From Pseudomonadota bacterium (GTDB lineage Bacteria; Pseudomonadota; Alphaproteobacteria; Sphingomonadales; Sphingomonadaceae): DNA of 64,000 bases. A program made the position numbers and the translations under genes. The notes under the pieces are model-generated. The model worked only from the letters and a program-made list of their open reading frames with translations. It did not search any database and was not told where the DNA came from. This document shows positions 1-8,620 of the stretch, piece by piece (position 1 is the stretch's first letter; every line of letters begins with the position of its first letter). The stretch covers positions 248,001 through 312,000 of the forward strand of contig JAEZZI010000006.1 in assembly GCA_023418595.1 (NCBI GenBank), given 5' to 3'.

Positions 1-2
1 AT

Positions 3-491
3 CTAGCGGTTCAGCGCAGCAGCGGACAGATCGACGACTGGGCGCATGTCCTGCTGCATCTCGGATCCGTGCGCGCGGTGCTCCACGCATCAATGCTGGT
101 CGCGGGCGGGAGCAATCGCTTTACCGTGCATGGTGGCAGGGGATCGCTGGTCAAGGCGCGGATCGATCAGCAGGAGGCGCAATTGCTGAGCGGCGTCGCG
201 CCCGGCAGCAGCGGCTGGGGCGTGGACGACGACCCGCTGGTGGTGATCGACAGCGAAGGCGCGGCGCGTAGCGAGCCTGCCGAGTGCGGCGACCAGACGC
301 GCTATTATGCAGGCGTGCGCGATGCGATCCTTGGACGTGGCCCCAACCCGGTCGCGCCGATCGAGGCGCTGGCGGTGATGGCGGTGATCGAGGCGGCGGC
401 ACAGTCGTCGCGCGAGGGCCGCGTGGTCGCGCTGGCGCTCGGCGATGACGAGCGCGCAGCCTATGCCGACGCGCGGCGGCACTCGACTTGA
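3..491 (+). CDS. Gfo/Idh/MocA-type oxidoreductase, C-terminal part (partial at window edge)
   Basis: The reading frame is open from the first bases, so the 5' end and the Rossmann NAD(P)-binding half lie outside the window. The visible 162 residues look like the C-terminal domain of Gfo/Idh/MocA oxidoreductases: a beta-strand stretch (DDWAHVLLHLGSVRAVLHAS), a GSNRFTVHGGRGS turn and a final helix (PVAPIEALAVMAVIEAAAQS) like the one closing this fold. Members oxidise or reduce sugar-like substrates with NAD(P); the substrate here cannot be told. The stop codon overlaps the upstream TTG of the rsmE reading frame, so the two genes are probably co-transcribed. Assignment rests on remembered family resemblance and is moderate because half the protein is missing. 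Confidence 0.6.
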   Translation, partial: LAVQRSSGQIDDWAHVLLHLGSVRAVLHASMLVAGGSNRFTVHGGRGSLVKARIDQQEAQLLSGVAPGSSGWGVDDDPLVVIDSEGAARSEPAECGDQTRYYAGVRDAILGRGPNPVAPIEALAVMAVIEAAAQSSREGRVVALALGDDERAAYADARRHST

Positions 492-517
492 GCGTGCCCA
501 GGCGGCAGACGGGGACG

Positions 518-1261
518 ATGATCGCTACCCCCGCCCGGCCGCCGCAATCGACCCCGCGCCTGTTCGTCGAGACGCCGCTGAGCGCGGGCGCGATGCTGCG
601 GCTGGATGGCCCGCAGGCGCATTATCTCGGCTCGGTCATGCGGATGAAGGTCGGCGACCCGGTCAAGCTGTGCGACGATGTGTCGGGCGAATGGCTGGGC
701 GTTGCGCGCGATGTCGGCAAGCGGGCGATCGACGTCGAGGTGACCGAGCAACTCCGCCCGCGCGAGACCGTGCCCGACCTGTGGCTGTGCGCCGCGCCGA
801 TCAAGAAAGGGCGGATCGACTGGGTGATCGAGAAGGCGTGCGAACTGGGCGTCGATCGGATCGTGCCGGTGTTCACCCGCCGAGCGGTGGTCGATCGGTT
901 GAACCTAGACCGGTTGCGCGCGCACGCAATCGAGGCGGCGGAACAATGTGGCCGCACCGCCCTGCCCCAACTGGCCGAGCCGGTGAAGCTGGCGGCGCTA
1001 CTGCGCGACTGGCCGGACGAGCGGGCGTTGTTCTTTGCGGACGAAACGGGTGGCGTGAATGCGCTAGAGGCGATGCGCGCCCATTCTGGCCCCGCGGCGA
1101 TCCTGGTAGGTCCCGAAGGCGGTTTCGACGCCGAGGAGCGCGATGCGATCCAGGCATTACCCCAAGCGGTGGGCATTGCGCTCGGGCCGCGAATCCTGCG
1201 GGCGGAAACGGCGGCGGTGGCGGCGGTGGGTCTGTGGATGGCGGCGCGCGGGGATTGGTGA
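518..1261 (+). CDS. rsmE: 16S rRNA (uracil(1498)-N(3))-methyltransferase RsmE
   Basis: RsmE is a SPOUT-class enzyme that uses S-adenosylmethionine to methylate N3 of U1498 in 16S rRNA of the 30S subunit. The 247-residue product has the family order: an N-terminal PUA-like barrel (about 12-80) with the HYLGSVMR segment, then the knotted domain with EKACELG (105-111), ILVGPEGGF (195-203) and the C-terminal LGPRILRAETA signature (222-232). I chose ATG at 518, preceded by a GGGG-rich ribosome site. A TTG at 488 would add ten residues and overlap the previous stop, but the family usually begins close to the PRLFVE strand. It precedes gshA, from which a palindromic repeat separates it. Confidence 0.95.
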   Translation: MIATPARPPQSTPRLFVETPLSAGAMLRLDGPQAHYLGSVMRMKVGDPVKLCDDVSGEWLGVARDVGKRAIDVEVTEQLRPRETVPDLWLCAAPIKKGRIDWVIEKACELGVDRIVPVFTRRAVVDRLNLDRLRAHAIEAAEQCGRTALPQLAEPVKLAALLRDWPDERALFFADETGGVNALEAMRAHSGPAAILVGPEGGFDAEERDAIQALPQAVGIALGPRILRAETAAVAAVGLWMAARGDW

Positions 1262-1267
1262 TCCAAT

Positions 1268-1392
1268 CCTCCCCATTCATGGGGAGGTGGCAGCACGAAG
1301 TGCTGACGGAGGGGGCGTGCCGCGCAGCGCAGCGTCGGTGGCTCGCCCCCTCCACCGCTCTTCGAGCGGTCCCCCTCCCCGTGCCGGGGAGG
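1268..1392. repeat. composite palindromic intergenic repeat (CCTCCCC...GGGGAGG)
   Basis: The 178-base gap between rsmE and gshA is built of nested hairpins. A CCTCCCC/GGGGAGG palindrome lies at 1268-1287 and another at 1374-1392. Between them are smaller palindromes, CAGCAC/GTGCTG and ACCGCTC/GAGCGGT. A shorter copy of the core appears at 21312-21332 between yebC and ruvC. Repeats of this style are common in sphingomonad intergenic regions. They may act as terminators or mRNA-stabilising hairpins; no coding potential is evident. Confidence 0.7.
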
Positions 1393-1439
1393 ATTTCGTT
1401 GCGATTGCCACCCTCCCCACTCCGGCGTAAGGCGCGGAA

Positions 1440-2813
1440 ATGAGCACCAAGACCGCCTCGACCACCGATGCGCCCGCGATCGAAAGCCGCGCGCAACTGA
1501 TCGACTATTTCGCGTCCGGGGAAAAGCCCAAGGACCGCTGGCGGATCGGCACCGAGCACGAGAAGTTCGTCTATTCCACCGCCGACTGCCATGCGCCCAG
1601 CTATGACGAACCCGGCGGCATCCGCGACCTGTTGATGGCGCTGACCGAGTTCGGCTGGACCCCGGTCGAGGAAGGCGGCAACGTCATTGCGCTGTCGGGA
1701 CCGGACGGCACGATCAGCCTGGAGCCTGCTGGGCAACTCGAACTGTCGGGTGCGCCGCTCGAAAATCTGCACCAGACCTGTGCCGAGACCGGGCGCCATC
1801 TGGAACAGGTGAAGGCGGTCGGCGAACGGCTCGGTCTCGGTTTCTTGGGCTTGGGCATGTGGCCCGACAAGGCACGCCAAGACCTGTCGATCATGCCCAA
1901 GGGCCGCTATGGCATCATGCTCAACCACATGCCGCGCGTCGGGTCGCTCGGACTCGACATGATGCTGCGCACCTGCACCATTCAGGTTAATCTGGATTAC
2001 GCATCCGAAGCCGATATGGTGAAGAAGTTCCGCGTCGGGCTGGCGCTGCAACCGCTGGCGACCGCGCTGTTCGCCAATTCGCCTTTTACCGAGAAGAAGC
2101 CCAACGGCTTCCTCTCCTATCGCAGCCATATCTGGTCCGACACCGACCCGCACCGCACCGGCATGTTGCCCTTCGTGTTCGAGGATGGGTTCGGATACGA
2201 ACGCTATGCCGACTATGCGCTCGATGTGCCGATGTATTTCGTCTATCGCGACGGCCGCTATATCGACGCCGCGGGACTCAGCTTCCGCGATTTCCTGCGC
2301 GGCGAATTGTCGGTGTTGCCGGGCGAAAAGCCGACGATGGACGACTGGGCCGATCACCTGTCCACCGCCTTTCCCGAAGTGCGGCTGAAGACGTTCCTCG
2401 AAATGCGCGGCGCCGATGGCGGCCCGTGGGGCCGCATCTGCGCGCTGCCTGCACTGTGGGTCGGGTTGCTCTACGACGATGGCGCGCTGGATGCGGCGTG
2501 GGATCTGGTCAAGGGCTGGTCGATGGACGAGCGCGAGGCGCTGCGGAACGCGGTGCCCAAACTAGCGCTCGACGCACCGCTGCCGGGCGGCGGCAAGTTG
2601 CGCGACATCGCGGGCGAAGTGCTCGACATCGCAGGCGCGGGGCTGAATGCGCGCGCGCGGACCAATGCGTCGGGGGATAATGAGAGCGGCTTCCTCGACC
2701 CGCTGCGCGAGATCGTGCGCACCGGCAAGGCGCCTGCGCAGCTGCTGCTCGATCGCTATGCGGGCGACTGGGACGGCGACGTGTGCAATCTCTACGAAGG
2801 CTCGCGATTCTAG
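1440..2813 (+). CDS. gshA: glutamate--cysteine ligase (plant/alphaproteobacterial type)
   Basis: This enzyme joins L-glutamate and L-cysteine with ATP to give gamma-glutamylcysteine, the first step of glutathione synthesis in the cytosol. The 457-residue length and motifs fit the GCS2/EgtA-like class of alphaproteobacteria and plants rather than the E. coli type. GTEHEKF at 37-43 carries the metal/glutamate-binding acidic residues, and a conserved MLRTCTIQVNLDY strand follows near 176-188. The ATG at 1440 is the first in frame after the repeat. Its stop overlaps by a few bases the stop of the convergent methyltransferase gene. Confidence 0.95.
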   Translation: MSTKTASTTDAPAIESRAQLIDYFASGEKPKDRWRIGTEHEKFVYSTADCHAPSYDEPGGIRDLLMALTEFGWTPVEEGGNVIALSGPDGTISLEPAGQLELSGAPLENLHQTCAETGRHLEQVKAVGERLGLGFLGLGMWPDKARQDLSIMPKGRYGIMLNHMPRVGSLGLDMMLRTCTIQVNLDYASEADMVKKFRVGLALQPLATALFANSPFTEKKPNGFLSYRSHIWSDTDPHRTGMLPFVFEDGFGYERYADYALDVPMYFVYRDGRYIDAAGLSFRDFLRGELSVLPGEKPTMDDWADHLSTAFPEVRLKTFLEMRGADGGPWGRICALPALWVGLLYDDGALDAAWDLVKGWSMDEREALRNAVPKLALDAPLPGGGKLRDIAGEVLDIAGAGLNARARTNASGDNESGFLDPLREIVRTGKAPAQLLLDRYAGDWDGDVCNLYEGSRF

Positions 2814-4117
2814 GCGGAGGCGGCGACCCGCTTTTCCCCCCTGATCCACGCGAACAGGCGCGGCACCGGGCCGTTGCGCGCCATCCATTCGGCATAGTCG
2901 CGGTAAGCCGGGTCCGCGCCCAGATGTCGTTCCTCGGTCCGGGCGCGCCAGTAATAGATGCCCGACACCGCCGCCATCAGCACGCAGTTGCGCGCGGCAT
3001 CGGCGATCGATCCGGTGGTCGCGAAGATCGGCACCGTCGCCACCCACCAGAACAGGTTCTTGGCGAGATAGGCGGGATGCTTCGACCAGGCATAGGGGCC
3101 GTGGGTCAGGATGCCGCGATGGGTGAGGTTGGAAAAGCGCAGCCCGAACGCGACCGTCGCCCAGGCATAGATGCCGGTCAGCACCACCAGCAACGCGCCG
3201 ATGCTCCACAGCAATACCGGATAGCCCGCGAACCAGATCGACCATCCCGCGTCGCCGTGGGTGCCGGGGTGATAATCGAGCGGCCCCGCCATCAGCGCGA
3301 AGGGCGGATAGCAGGCGAGCGCCGCCAGCCAGCCCGCGGCATAGGGATTGGCAGTGCGGATATGCGCGTCGAGAGGCTTCATCGTCAGCGTGTAGCCGAC
3401 GGTTGCAAAGGCGATATCGACCACGAACATGAAGGTGATTAGCCACATCGCCAGTGCCACCGGATCGCTTGCAATTCCGCTCACATCCCAGCGCACGAAC
3501 ATCCCGAACGCGCCGGGCACGATCGACAGCATGAAGGCGAGGAAGAATCCCTTCACCGCCCAGGCGCGCAGATGGTGGAAAATGTCTTCGCGGTCGTATT
3601 CGCCTTCGAGGCTGAGCAGCCAGGTACCGAGCGCCCAGGCGCCGTCCTTCGGCTGAACCAGATAGCGGTCGAGCAACATCACATAGGGGACCGACAGCAC
3701 CACCACGACCGGCGCGGCGACCGTCAGGCACCACATCGCGAATTGATAATTGCCCTGCCAATAGAAGCGGCACACCGCATAGACCGCGGCGATCCCCGCC
3801 CAGGTCGCCCATAGCCCGGCCAGCTTGACCAGGCTGGTGTCGAGCGTCGCCTTGAGCGGCTTCGGGTTCGACCAGTCGATCCCGGTCGAGGGATTGCGGT
3901 GCACCTTGTCCACCAGCAGCGACCAGGCGATCATCGGCAATCCGCACGCGAGCACCGCGACCAGCGCCGCATAGGGACCGTCCATGCCATAGCTGCGCGC
4001 GACGGCGATCCATGCGATCAACCCAACCATCCCGACCGCGCCGCATGCGCCCGAGACGGCGGATTTGGGCCGCGGATCGGCGGCGCGGCGTTTGGACAGG
4101 CGGGCGTCGTGATACAT
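2810..4117 (-). CDS. multi-pass membrane protein with ICMT/phospholipid-methyltransferase-like C-terminus
   Basis: The 435-residue protein has about ten hydrophobic segments (for example 25-40, 50-70, 100-120, 130-148, 190-208, 220-242, 262-280, 297-325, 355-370). The C-terminal quarter has the hallmarks of the isoprenylcysteine carboxyl methyltransferase/PEMT family: a HGPYAWSKHPAY stretch (339-350), followed by E395 and YRDY (405-408), which bind S-adenosylmethionine in known relatives. A methyl transfer to a membrane-associated acceptor is therefore likely. The long N-terminal membrane domain has no function I recognise, and the acceptor is unknown. The gene is convergent with gshA and starts back-to-back with ppa. 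Confidence 0.65.
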   Translation of the reverse strand: MYHDARLSKRRAADPRPKSAVSGACGAVGMVGLIAWIAVARSYGMDGPYAALVAVLACGLPMIAWSLLVDKVHRNPSTGIDWSNPKPLKATLDTSLVKLAGLWATWAGIAAVYAVCRFYWQGNYQFAMWCLTVAAPVVVVLSVPYVMLLDRYLVQPKDGAWALGTWLLSLEGEYDREDIFHHLRAWAVKGFFLAFMLSIVPGAFGMFVRWDVSGIASDPVALAMWLITFMFVVDIAFATVGYTLTMKPLDAHIRTANPYAAGWLAALACYPPFALMAGPLDYHPGTHGDAGWSIWFAGYPVLLWSIGALLVVLTGIYAWATVAFGLRFSNLTHRGILTHGPYAWSKHPAYLAKNLFWWVATVPIFATTGSIADAARNCVLMAAVSGIYYWRARTEERHLGADPAYRDYAEWMARNGPVPRLFAWIRGEKRVAASA

Positions 4118-4318
4118 GCGGCCTGCTGTAGCGCGGCAATGGTAAGCAAGCGGTGAAGCATGGATGCGGTCGAATCGCGTTCACCCGCTCCGTTCGTGGA
4201 TAGGGCATCCATTTGCCACCCCGCCGCGCTTCCCCCATCGACTAATGTGCTGCATTGCACTATCCGCCCGCCATCCACCCGGCGCGCGCGCCGTTCAACA
4301 ACAGGAATCCTTGAGCCA

Positions 4319-4900
4319 ATGCGTATCGACATGGTGCCGGTCGGCAAGAACCCGCCTGAAGACCTGAACGTCATCATCGAAGTCCCGACCGGCGGCGAAC
4401 CGGTGAAATACGAATTCGACAAGGCATCGGGCGCGCTGTTCGTCGATCGCATCCTGCACACGCCGATGCGCTATCCGGCGAATTACGGCTTCGTCCCCCA
4501 TACATTGTCGCCCGATGGCGATCCGCTGGATGCGCTGGTCGTGTCGCGCTCTCCCTTCATTCCCGGCTGCGTCGTGCGTGCGCGCCCGATCGCGGTGCTG
4601 AACCTAGAAGACGAAGCGGGCGGCGACGAAAAGCTGGTGTGCGTGCCGGTCAACGACACCTTCCCCTATTATTCCAAGGTAGAGGGCAAGGACGATCTGC
4701 CGCCGATCGTGTTCGAACAGATCGAACATTTCTTCACCCATTACAAAGACCTGGAAAAGCAGAAATGGGTGCGGATCGGCACCTGGGGCGACGCCAACGA
4801 AGCGCGCCAGATCACCATCGAAGCGATCGAACGCTATGACGCCGCCAAGGCGCAGGGCGAAGAACCGATGAACCACGAGGTCGCAGGCCGCGAGGACTGA
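4319..4900 (+). CDS. ppa: inorganic pyrophosphatase
   Basis: Soluble family I inorganic pyrophosphatase hydrolyses PPi to two phosphates and so pulls biosynthetic reactions forward. The 193-residue product has the family's substrate and metal residues: the KYEFDK strand near 30-35, RYPANYGF near 51-58 and the DGDPLD signature at 66-71, with downstream acidic residues in VPVNDTF. I start at ATG 4319, where an AGGA sequence lies upstream and the sequence opens with the typical MRIDMVPVG. The frame stays open further upstream but that part has no family likeness. A strong terminator follows the stop. Confidence 0.97.
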   Translation: MRIDMVPVGKNPPEDLNVIIEVPTGGEPVKYEFDKASGALFVDRILHTPMRYPANYGFVPHTLSPDGDPLDALVVSRSPFIPGCVVRARPIAVLNLEDEAGGDEKLVCVPVNDTFPYYSKVEGKDDLPPIVFEQIEHFFTHYKDLEKQKWVRIGTWGDANEARQITIEAIERYDAAKAQGEEPMNHEVAGRED

Positions 4901-4922
4901 GGCTGTCGGTCGAGACTATTGG

Positions 4923-4958
4923 AAACCCCGTCGATGCGAAGGTTTCGGCGGGGTTTTC
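4923..4958 (+). terminator. rho-independent terminator of ppa
   Basis: An AAACCCCG arm (4923-4930) pairs with CGGGGTTT (4949-4956), followed by T residues. It sits 20-some bases after the ppa stop. Confidence 0.85.
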
Positions 4959-4970
4959 TATATCTTCGAC

Positions 4971-5077
4971 CGTCACCCCGGACTGGTTCCGGGGTCCACC
5001 GGGCGGCACCCGCAGCGCCAATCTCTCTTGCACAGCGCAAGCGGCTTAGTGGACCCCGGAACCAGTCCGGGGTGACG
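4971..5077. repeat. palindromic repeat family A, copy 1
   Basis: A roughly 107-bp inverted repeat: the outer arm CGTCACCCCGGACTGGTTCC is mirrored at the right end by GGAACCAGTCCGGGGTGACG, with a variable middle. Near-identical arms recur at 20695-20801 and 32471-32576. All three lie between genes. Confidence 0.9.
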
Positions 5078-5084
5078 ATAAAAT

Positions 5085-5987
5085 TTAAGCCACCGCACTC
5101 TCCACCACCGGCTCCGCAATCGGCGGCTTCGCGCGCGCGGCCAGGATGCAGCCAGCGACGATCAGCGCGGTGCCCGCCAGCGTGGTCCACGTCACCGCCT
5201 CGTCGAACACCAGCCAGCCGAGCACCGCCGCCCACACGAACGCGGTATATTCGACCGGGATCAGCAACTGCGCCTCTGCCCGCGCATAGGCCCAGCCCAT
5301 CGCGATCAGCGAGACGACCGCCAGCACCCCCGCGCCGACGATCGCGGGCCAGTCGGTGTCGCGCGGCATGTCGAGGAACCACGGCGCGGCGAGCGCCAGC
5401 GTGGTGAGCACGGTCAGCGTCTGGAAAAATCCGATCTCCAGCGGCTTGGCGATCAACGCCTGCCTCCGCGCGAGGATCAGGTTATAGGCGAACAGCACCG
5501 CGGATATGAGCACTGCGACGACGCCCAGCACCGCGCGCTCGTCATACTCGCCCGACAGCCGTCCGGCGAGGATCACGCCGACCCCGGCCAGCCCGATCAG
5601 CGAAGAGGCGATCGCCGCGCGCCCGATCTTCTCCCCCAGCAGGATGGCGGCGAGGTACAGCGCGATCAGCGGCGCGATGAACGACAGCGCGATCGCCTCC
5701 GCAATCGGCAGAACGGCGATCGAATAGAAGAACAGCAGCGACATGAAGGTGACGACCACCCCGCGCCACAGATGCAGCCGAAGCGCCGCCCGGCTGGGCA
5801 GGCTCGGCCGCGACAGGCCCCACAGCGTCCCCGCAACCACCGCCCCCGCCAGATTGCGCCACGCCACCGCCGAATAGACGCCGATGCCCAGCACCAGCCC
5901 CTTCATCACCACGTCCATGACCGAATACATCGCCACGCCCAGACACGCGACGAGGAAGGCGGCGATGGCGGGCGTCGGGCGGGACAT
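5085..5987 (-). CDS. DMT-superfamily (EamA) transporter
   Basis: The 300-residue protein has ten predicted membrane helices arranged as two EamA halves, the layout of the drug/metabolite transporter superfamily. The short intracellular loops and the conserved acidic residues at the end of each half (PIAEAIALSFIAP near the middle of the first, LIPVEYTAFVWAAVLGW in the second) fit this family. Members export amino acids or metabolites, or import S-adenosylmethionine; the substrate here is not visible. It is a single gene, downstream of repeat copy A1 and divergent from the DUF2254 gene. Confidence 0.85.
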   Translation of the reverse strand: MSRPTPAIAAFLVACLGVAMYSVMDVVMKGLVLGIGVYSAVAWRNLAGAVVAGTLWGLSRPSLPSRAALRLHLWRGVVVTFMSLLFFYSIAVLPIAEAIALSFIAPLIALYLAAILLGEKIGRAAIASSLIGLAGVGVILAGRLSGEYDERAVLGVVAVLISAVLFAYNLILARRQALIAKPLEIGFFQTLTVLTTLALAAPWFLDMPRDTDWPAIVGAGVLAVVSLIAMGWAYARAEAQLLIPVEYTAFVWAAVLGWLVFDEAVTWTTLAGTALIVAGCILAARAKPPIAEPVVESAVA

Positions 5988-6090
5988 GAGCCGCGCTTAG
6001 CGGGGGTTTGGGCGGGGGGCTAGCGTGTCGAGGCAATAGCCGTCATCTGACGGACTCGACTTATCCCGGACCGACCGTAAGGATAATGAT

Positions 6091-7359
6091 TTGGACGTGC
6101 TATCGACATCGCTGATCGGGCGCGGCGCCTGGCTGCTGCGCAAATGGAGCCGCCAGATCTGGGTGCGGGCCAGCCTGTTCAGCCTGGCAGCGGTCGGAAT
6201 CGCGCTGTTTTCGGCACTGGCGGCGCCGTATATTCCCGCCGAACTGGAAATCGAACTGGCGTCGGATTCGGTCGGCGACATCCTCAACATTCTGGCATCG
6301 AGCATGTTGGCGGTGACGACCTTTTCGCTGTCGATCATGGTGTCGGCCTATTCATCAGCCACGTCCAACGTCACCCCGCATTCGACCAAGCTGTTGCTGA
6401 GCGATTCGGTGGCACAGAATACGCTGGCGACGTTCATCGGCAGTTTCCTGTTCAGCATCGTCGGCATCATCGGGCTGGCGGCCGGAGTCTACTCCGATTC
6501 GGGGCGGATTATCCTGTTTTTCGCGACGCTGGTGGTGATCCTGATCATCACTGCCGCCTTGCTGCGCTGGATCGAGCAGTTGGGAAAATTCGGGCGCGTC
6601 GGCGACACGATCGACCGGGTCGAGGCGGCAACCACGCCGCCGATGTGCCAATGGGGCCACACGCACCGGCTGGGTGCGCAGTCTGCGGTGCCGATTCCCG
6701 ATACGGCACGCGCCATAACCGCAAAGACCGTCGGCCATATCCAGCATATCGACATGGAGAAGCTGGCCAAAATCGCTAACGCACACGACCTGACCATCCA
6801 CATCGTCGCGCTGCCCGGCTCCTACATTCATGCGCGACGCCCGATGGCGTTTGTCGAGGGGCATGTCGATGATGAACGGTGCGACGCAGTCAGGGCGTGT
6901 TTTTCGACCGGCACCGACCGCGAATATGATCAGGATCCCCGATTCGGACTGATCGTGCTATCCGAAATCGCGTCGCGCGCGCTGTCACCTGCGGTCAACG
7001 ATCCGGGGACCGCGATCGAGGTCATCGGTGCCGGACTGCGCGCCTTCTTGGCCTATGCCGGGGCACGCGATGAGCGTGCCGAAAACCATTTCGACCGTCT
7101 GCATGGCCCCGACCTCCACGTCGATGATCTGTTCGACGCGTTCTTCAATCCGATCGCGCGCGATGGCGCGGCATTGATCGAAGTGCAGATGCGCATCCAG
7201 TTCGCGCTCGAGGCGCTGGCCGAGACCGCGCCAAACCTGTTCGCAGATGCCGCGCGGCGACAATCGGAAAGGGCGGTCAGCCGCGCCAACCAGGCGTTGA
7301 CGATCGATCATGATCGTCAGGTTCTGGCGGAACGTGCCGAATGGGCTGGGACCGCATGA
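6091..7359 (+). CDS. DUF2254 family membrane protein
   Basis: The 422-residue product resembles DUF2254 proteins, inner-membrane proteins of unknown function. Four hydrophobic segments lie in the first 165 residues (about 22-45, 65-85, 112-132, 138-158), followed by a soluble domain. The soluble part includes the family-like SRALSPAVNDPGTAIE segment near residue 300. The only sensible start is TTG at 6091, eight bases after an AAGGA ribosome site; an ATG five bases upstream is in another frame. The gene ends a short distance before the convergent ispG. Confidence 0.85.
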   Translation: MDVLSTSLIGRGAWLLRKWSRQIWVRASLFSLAAVGIALFSALAAPYIPAELEIELASDSVGDILNILASSMLAVTTFSLSIMVSAYSSATSNVTPHSTKLLLSDSVAQNTLATFIGSFLFSIVGIIGLAAGVYSDSGRIILFFATLVVILIITAALLRWIEQLGKFGRVGDTIDRVEAATTPPMCQWGHTHRLGAQSAVPIPDTARAITAKTVGHIQHIDMEKLAKIANAHDLTIHIVALPGSYIHARRPMAFVEGHVDDERCDAVRACFSTGTDREYDQDPRFGLIVLSEIASRALSPAVNDPGTAIEVIGAGLRAFLAYAGARDERAENHFDRLHGPDLHVDDLFDAFFNPIARDGAALIEVQMRIQFALEALAETAPNLFADAARRQSERAVSRANQALTIDHDRQVLAERAEWAGTA

Positions 7360-7381
7360 CGGCCTGGATGCCGCAACCGGT

Positions 7382-8506
7382 TTATGCCGCCGCCGCAGCC
7401 TTCGCCGCTTCCCCCGCCTCGATTTCCGCAGCCTTGGCCTCAACCAGGCGGACGATGTGGTCGACCATGGCTTCGTCCTGGACATGGTGGTCGGTGACGC
7501 CCGAGAGATAGACCATGTGTTTGCCGTTGCCGCCACCGGTGATGCCGATATCGGTTTCGCGCGCTTCGCCGGGGCCGTTGACGACGCAGCCGAGCACCGA
7601 GAGGCTCATCGGCGTGCGGATATGCTGGAGGCGTTCTTCGAGCGTCTGGACGGTGCGGATCACGTCGAAGCCCTGGCGCGCGCAGGACGGGCACGAGACG
7701 ACACGAACGCCGCGGTTGCGGATGCCCAGCGCCTTCAGGATTTCGAAGCCGACGCGGACCTCTTCTTCCGGCTCCGCCGAAAGCGATACGCGGATCGTGT
7801 CGCCGATGCCGTACCAGAGCAGGCTGCCGATGCCGATGGCGCTCTTGACCGTGCCGCCGACGAAACCACCTGCCTCGGTAATGCCCAGATGCAGCGGGCA
7901 ATCGACGGTCTCGGCGAGCTGCTGATAGGCGGCGACCGCAAGGAACAGGTCGGACGCCTTCACCGCGACCTTATATTCGTGAAAATCGTGATCCTGGAGC
8001 AGCTTGATATGGTCGAGCGCGGATTCGACCAGCGCCTCGGGACAGGGCTCGCCATATTTTTCGAGCAGGTCTTTCTCGAGGCTTCCTGCGTTCACGCCGA
8101 TGCGGATCGCGCAGCCATTGGCCTTGGCGGCGTTCACCACCTCGCGCACGCGCTCTGCCGAGCCGATATTGCCGGGGTTGATGCGCAGGCAGGCCGCACC
8201 CGCGTCCGCCGCCTCCAGCGCACGTTTGTAATGGAAATGGATGTCGGCGACGATCGGCACGCGGCTCGCACGCACGATCTGTTTGAGCGCGGCGGTCGAC
8301 TCCACGTCGGGGCACGACACGCGGATGATGTCGACGCCCGCTTCCTCGCAGCGGCGGATCTGGTCGATCGTCGCCACCGGGTCGCTGGTCGGCGTGTTGG
8401 TCATCGTCTGGACGGTAACCGGCGCATCGCCGCCGACGGGGACATTGCCGACCATGATCTGGCGGCTGTGGCGGCGCGTGATGTCGCGCCAGGGACGAAG
8501 GGACAT
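7382..8506 (-). CDS. ispG: 4-hydroxy-3-methylbut-2-enyl-diphosphate synthase IspG
   Basis: IspG converts 2-C-methyl-D-erythritol 2,4-cyclodiphosphate to HMBPP in the MEP pathway of isoprenoid synthesis, using a [4Fe-4S] cluster. The 374-residue product shows the TIM-barrel part (VTVQTMTNTPT near 30-40, RINPGNIG near 108-115) and the cluster ligands Cys272, Cys275 and Cys307, with the conserved GCVVNGPGE motif at 306-314. The Ala-rich tail is ordinary for alphaproteobacteria. It is a single gene, convergent with the DUF2254 gene. Confidence 0.97.
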   Translation of the reverse strand: MSLRPWRDITRRHSRQIMVGNVPVGGDAPVTVQTMTNTPTSDPVATIDQIRRCEEAGVDIIRVSCPDVESTAALKQIVRASRVPIVADIHFHYKRALEAADAGAACLRINPGNIGSAERVREVVNAAKANGCAIRIGVNAGSLEKDLLEKYGEPCPEALVESALDHIKLLQDHDFHEYKVAVKASDLFLAVAAYQQLAETVDCPLHLGITEAGGFVGGTVKSAIGIGSLLWYGIGDTIRVSLSAEPEEEVRVGFEILKALGIRNRGVRVVSCPSCARQGFDVIRTVQTLEERLQHIRTPMSLSVLGCVVNGPGEARETDIGITGGGNGKHMVYLSGVTDHHVQDEAMVDHIVRLVEAKAAEIEAGEAAKAAAAA

Positions 8507-8620
8507 GGGGAAACTCGCGTGGTTCGGTCGTTATCTAACCCATCGGCCGCGCCGCTTCCAGTGTGGCGGAGTGCGAATGGCTGGGCTAGGTAACAATCTT
8601 TCTCAACCGGGAGCAGCCCG

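Noticed and set aside
873..2357. Long minus-strand reading of 494 codons opposite rsmE and gshA
   Set aside because: Shadow of the two well-supported plus-strand genes; composition is Arg/Pro/Gly-rich and no family features appear. It also crosses the intergenic repeat.
2562..4238. 558-codon minus-strand reading over the methyltransferase gene
   Set aside because: Antisense or alternate-phase shadow in GC-rich DNA; the 2810-4117 frame has membrane segments and motifs, this one has none.
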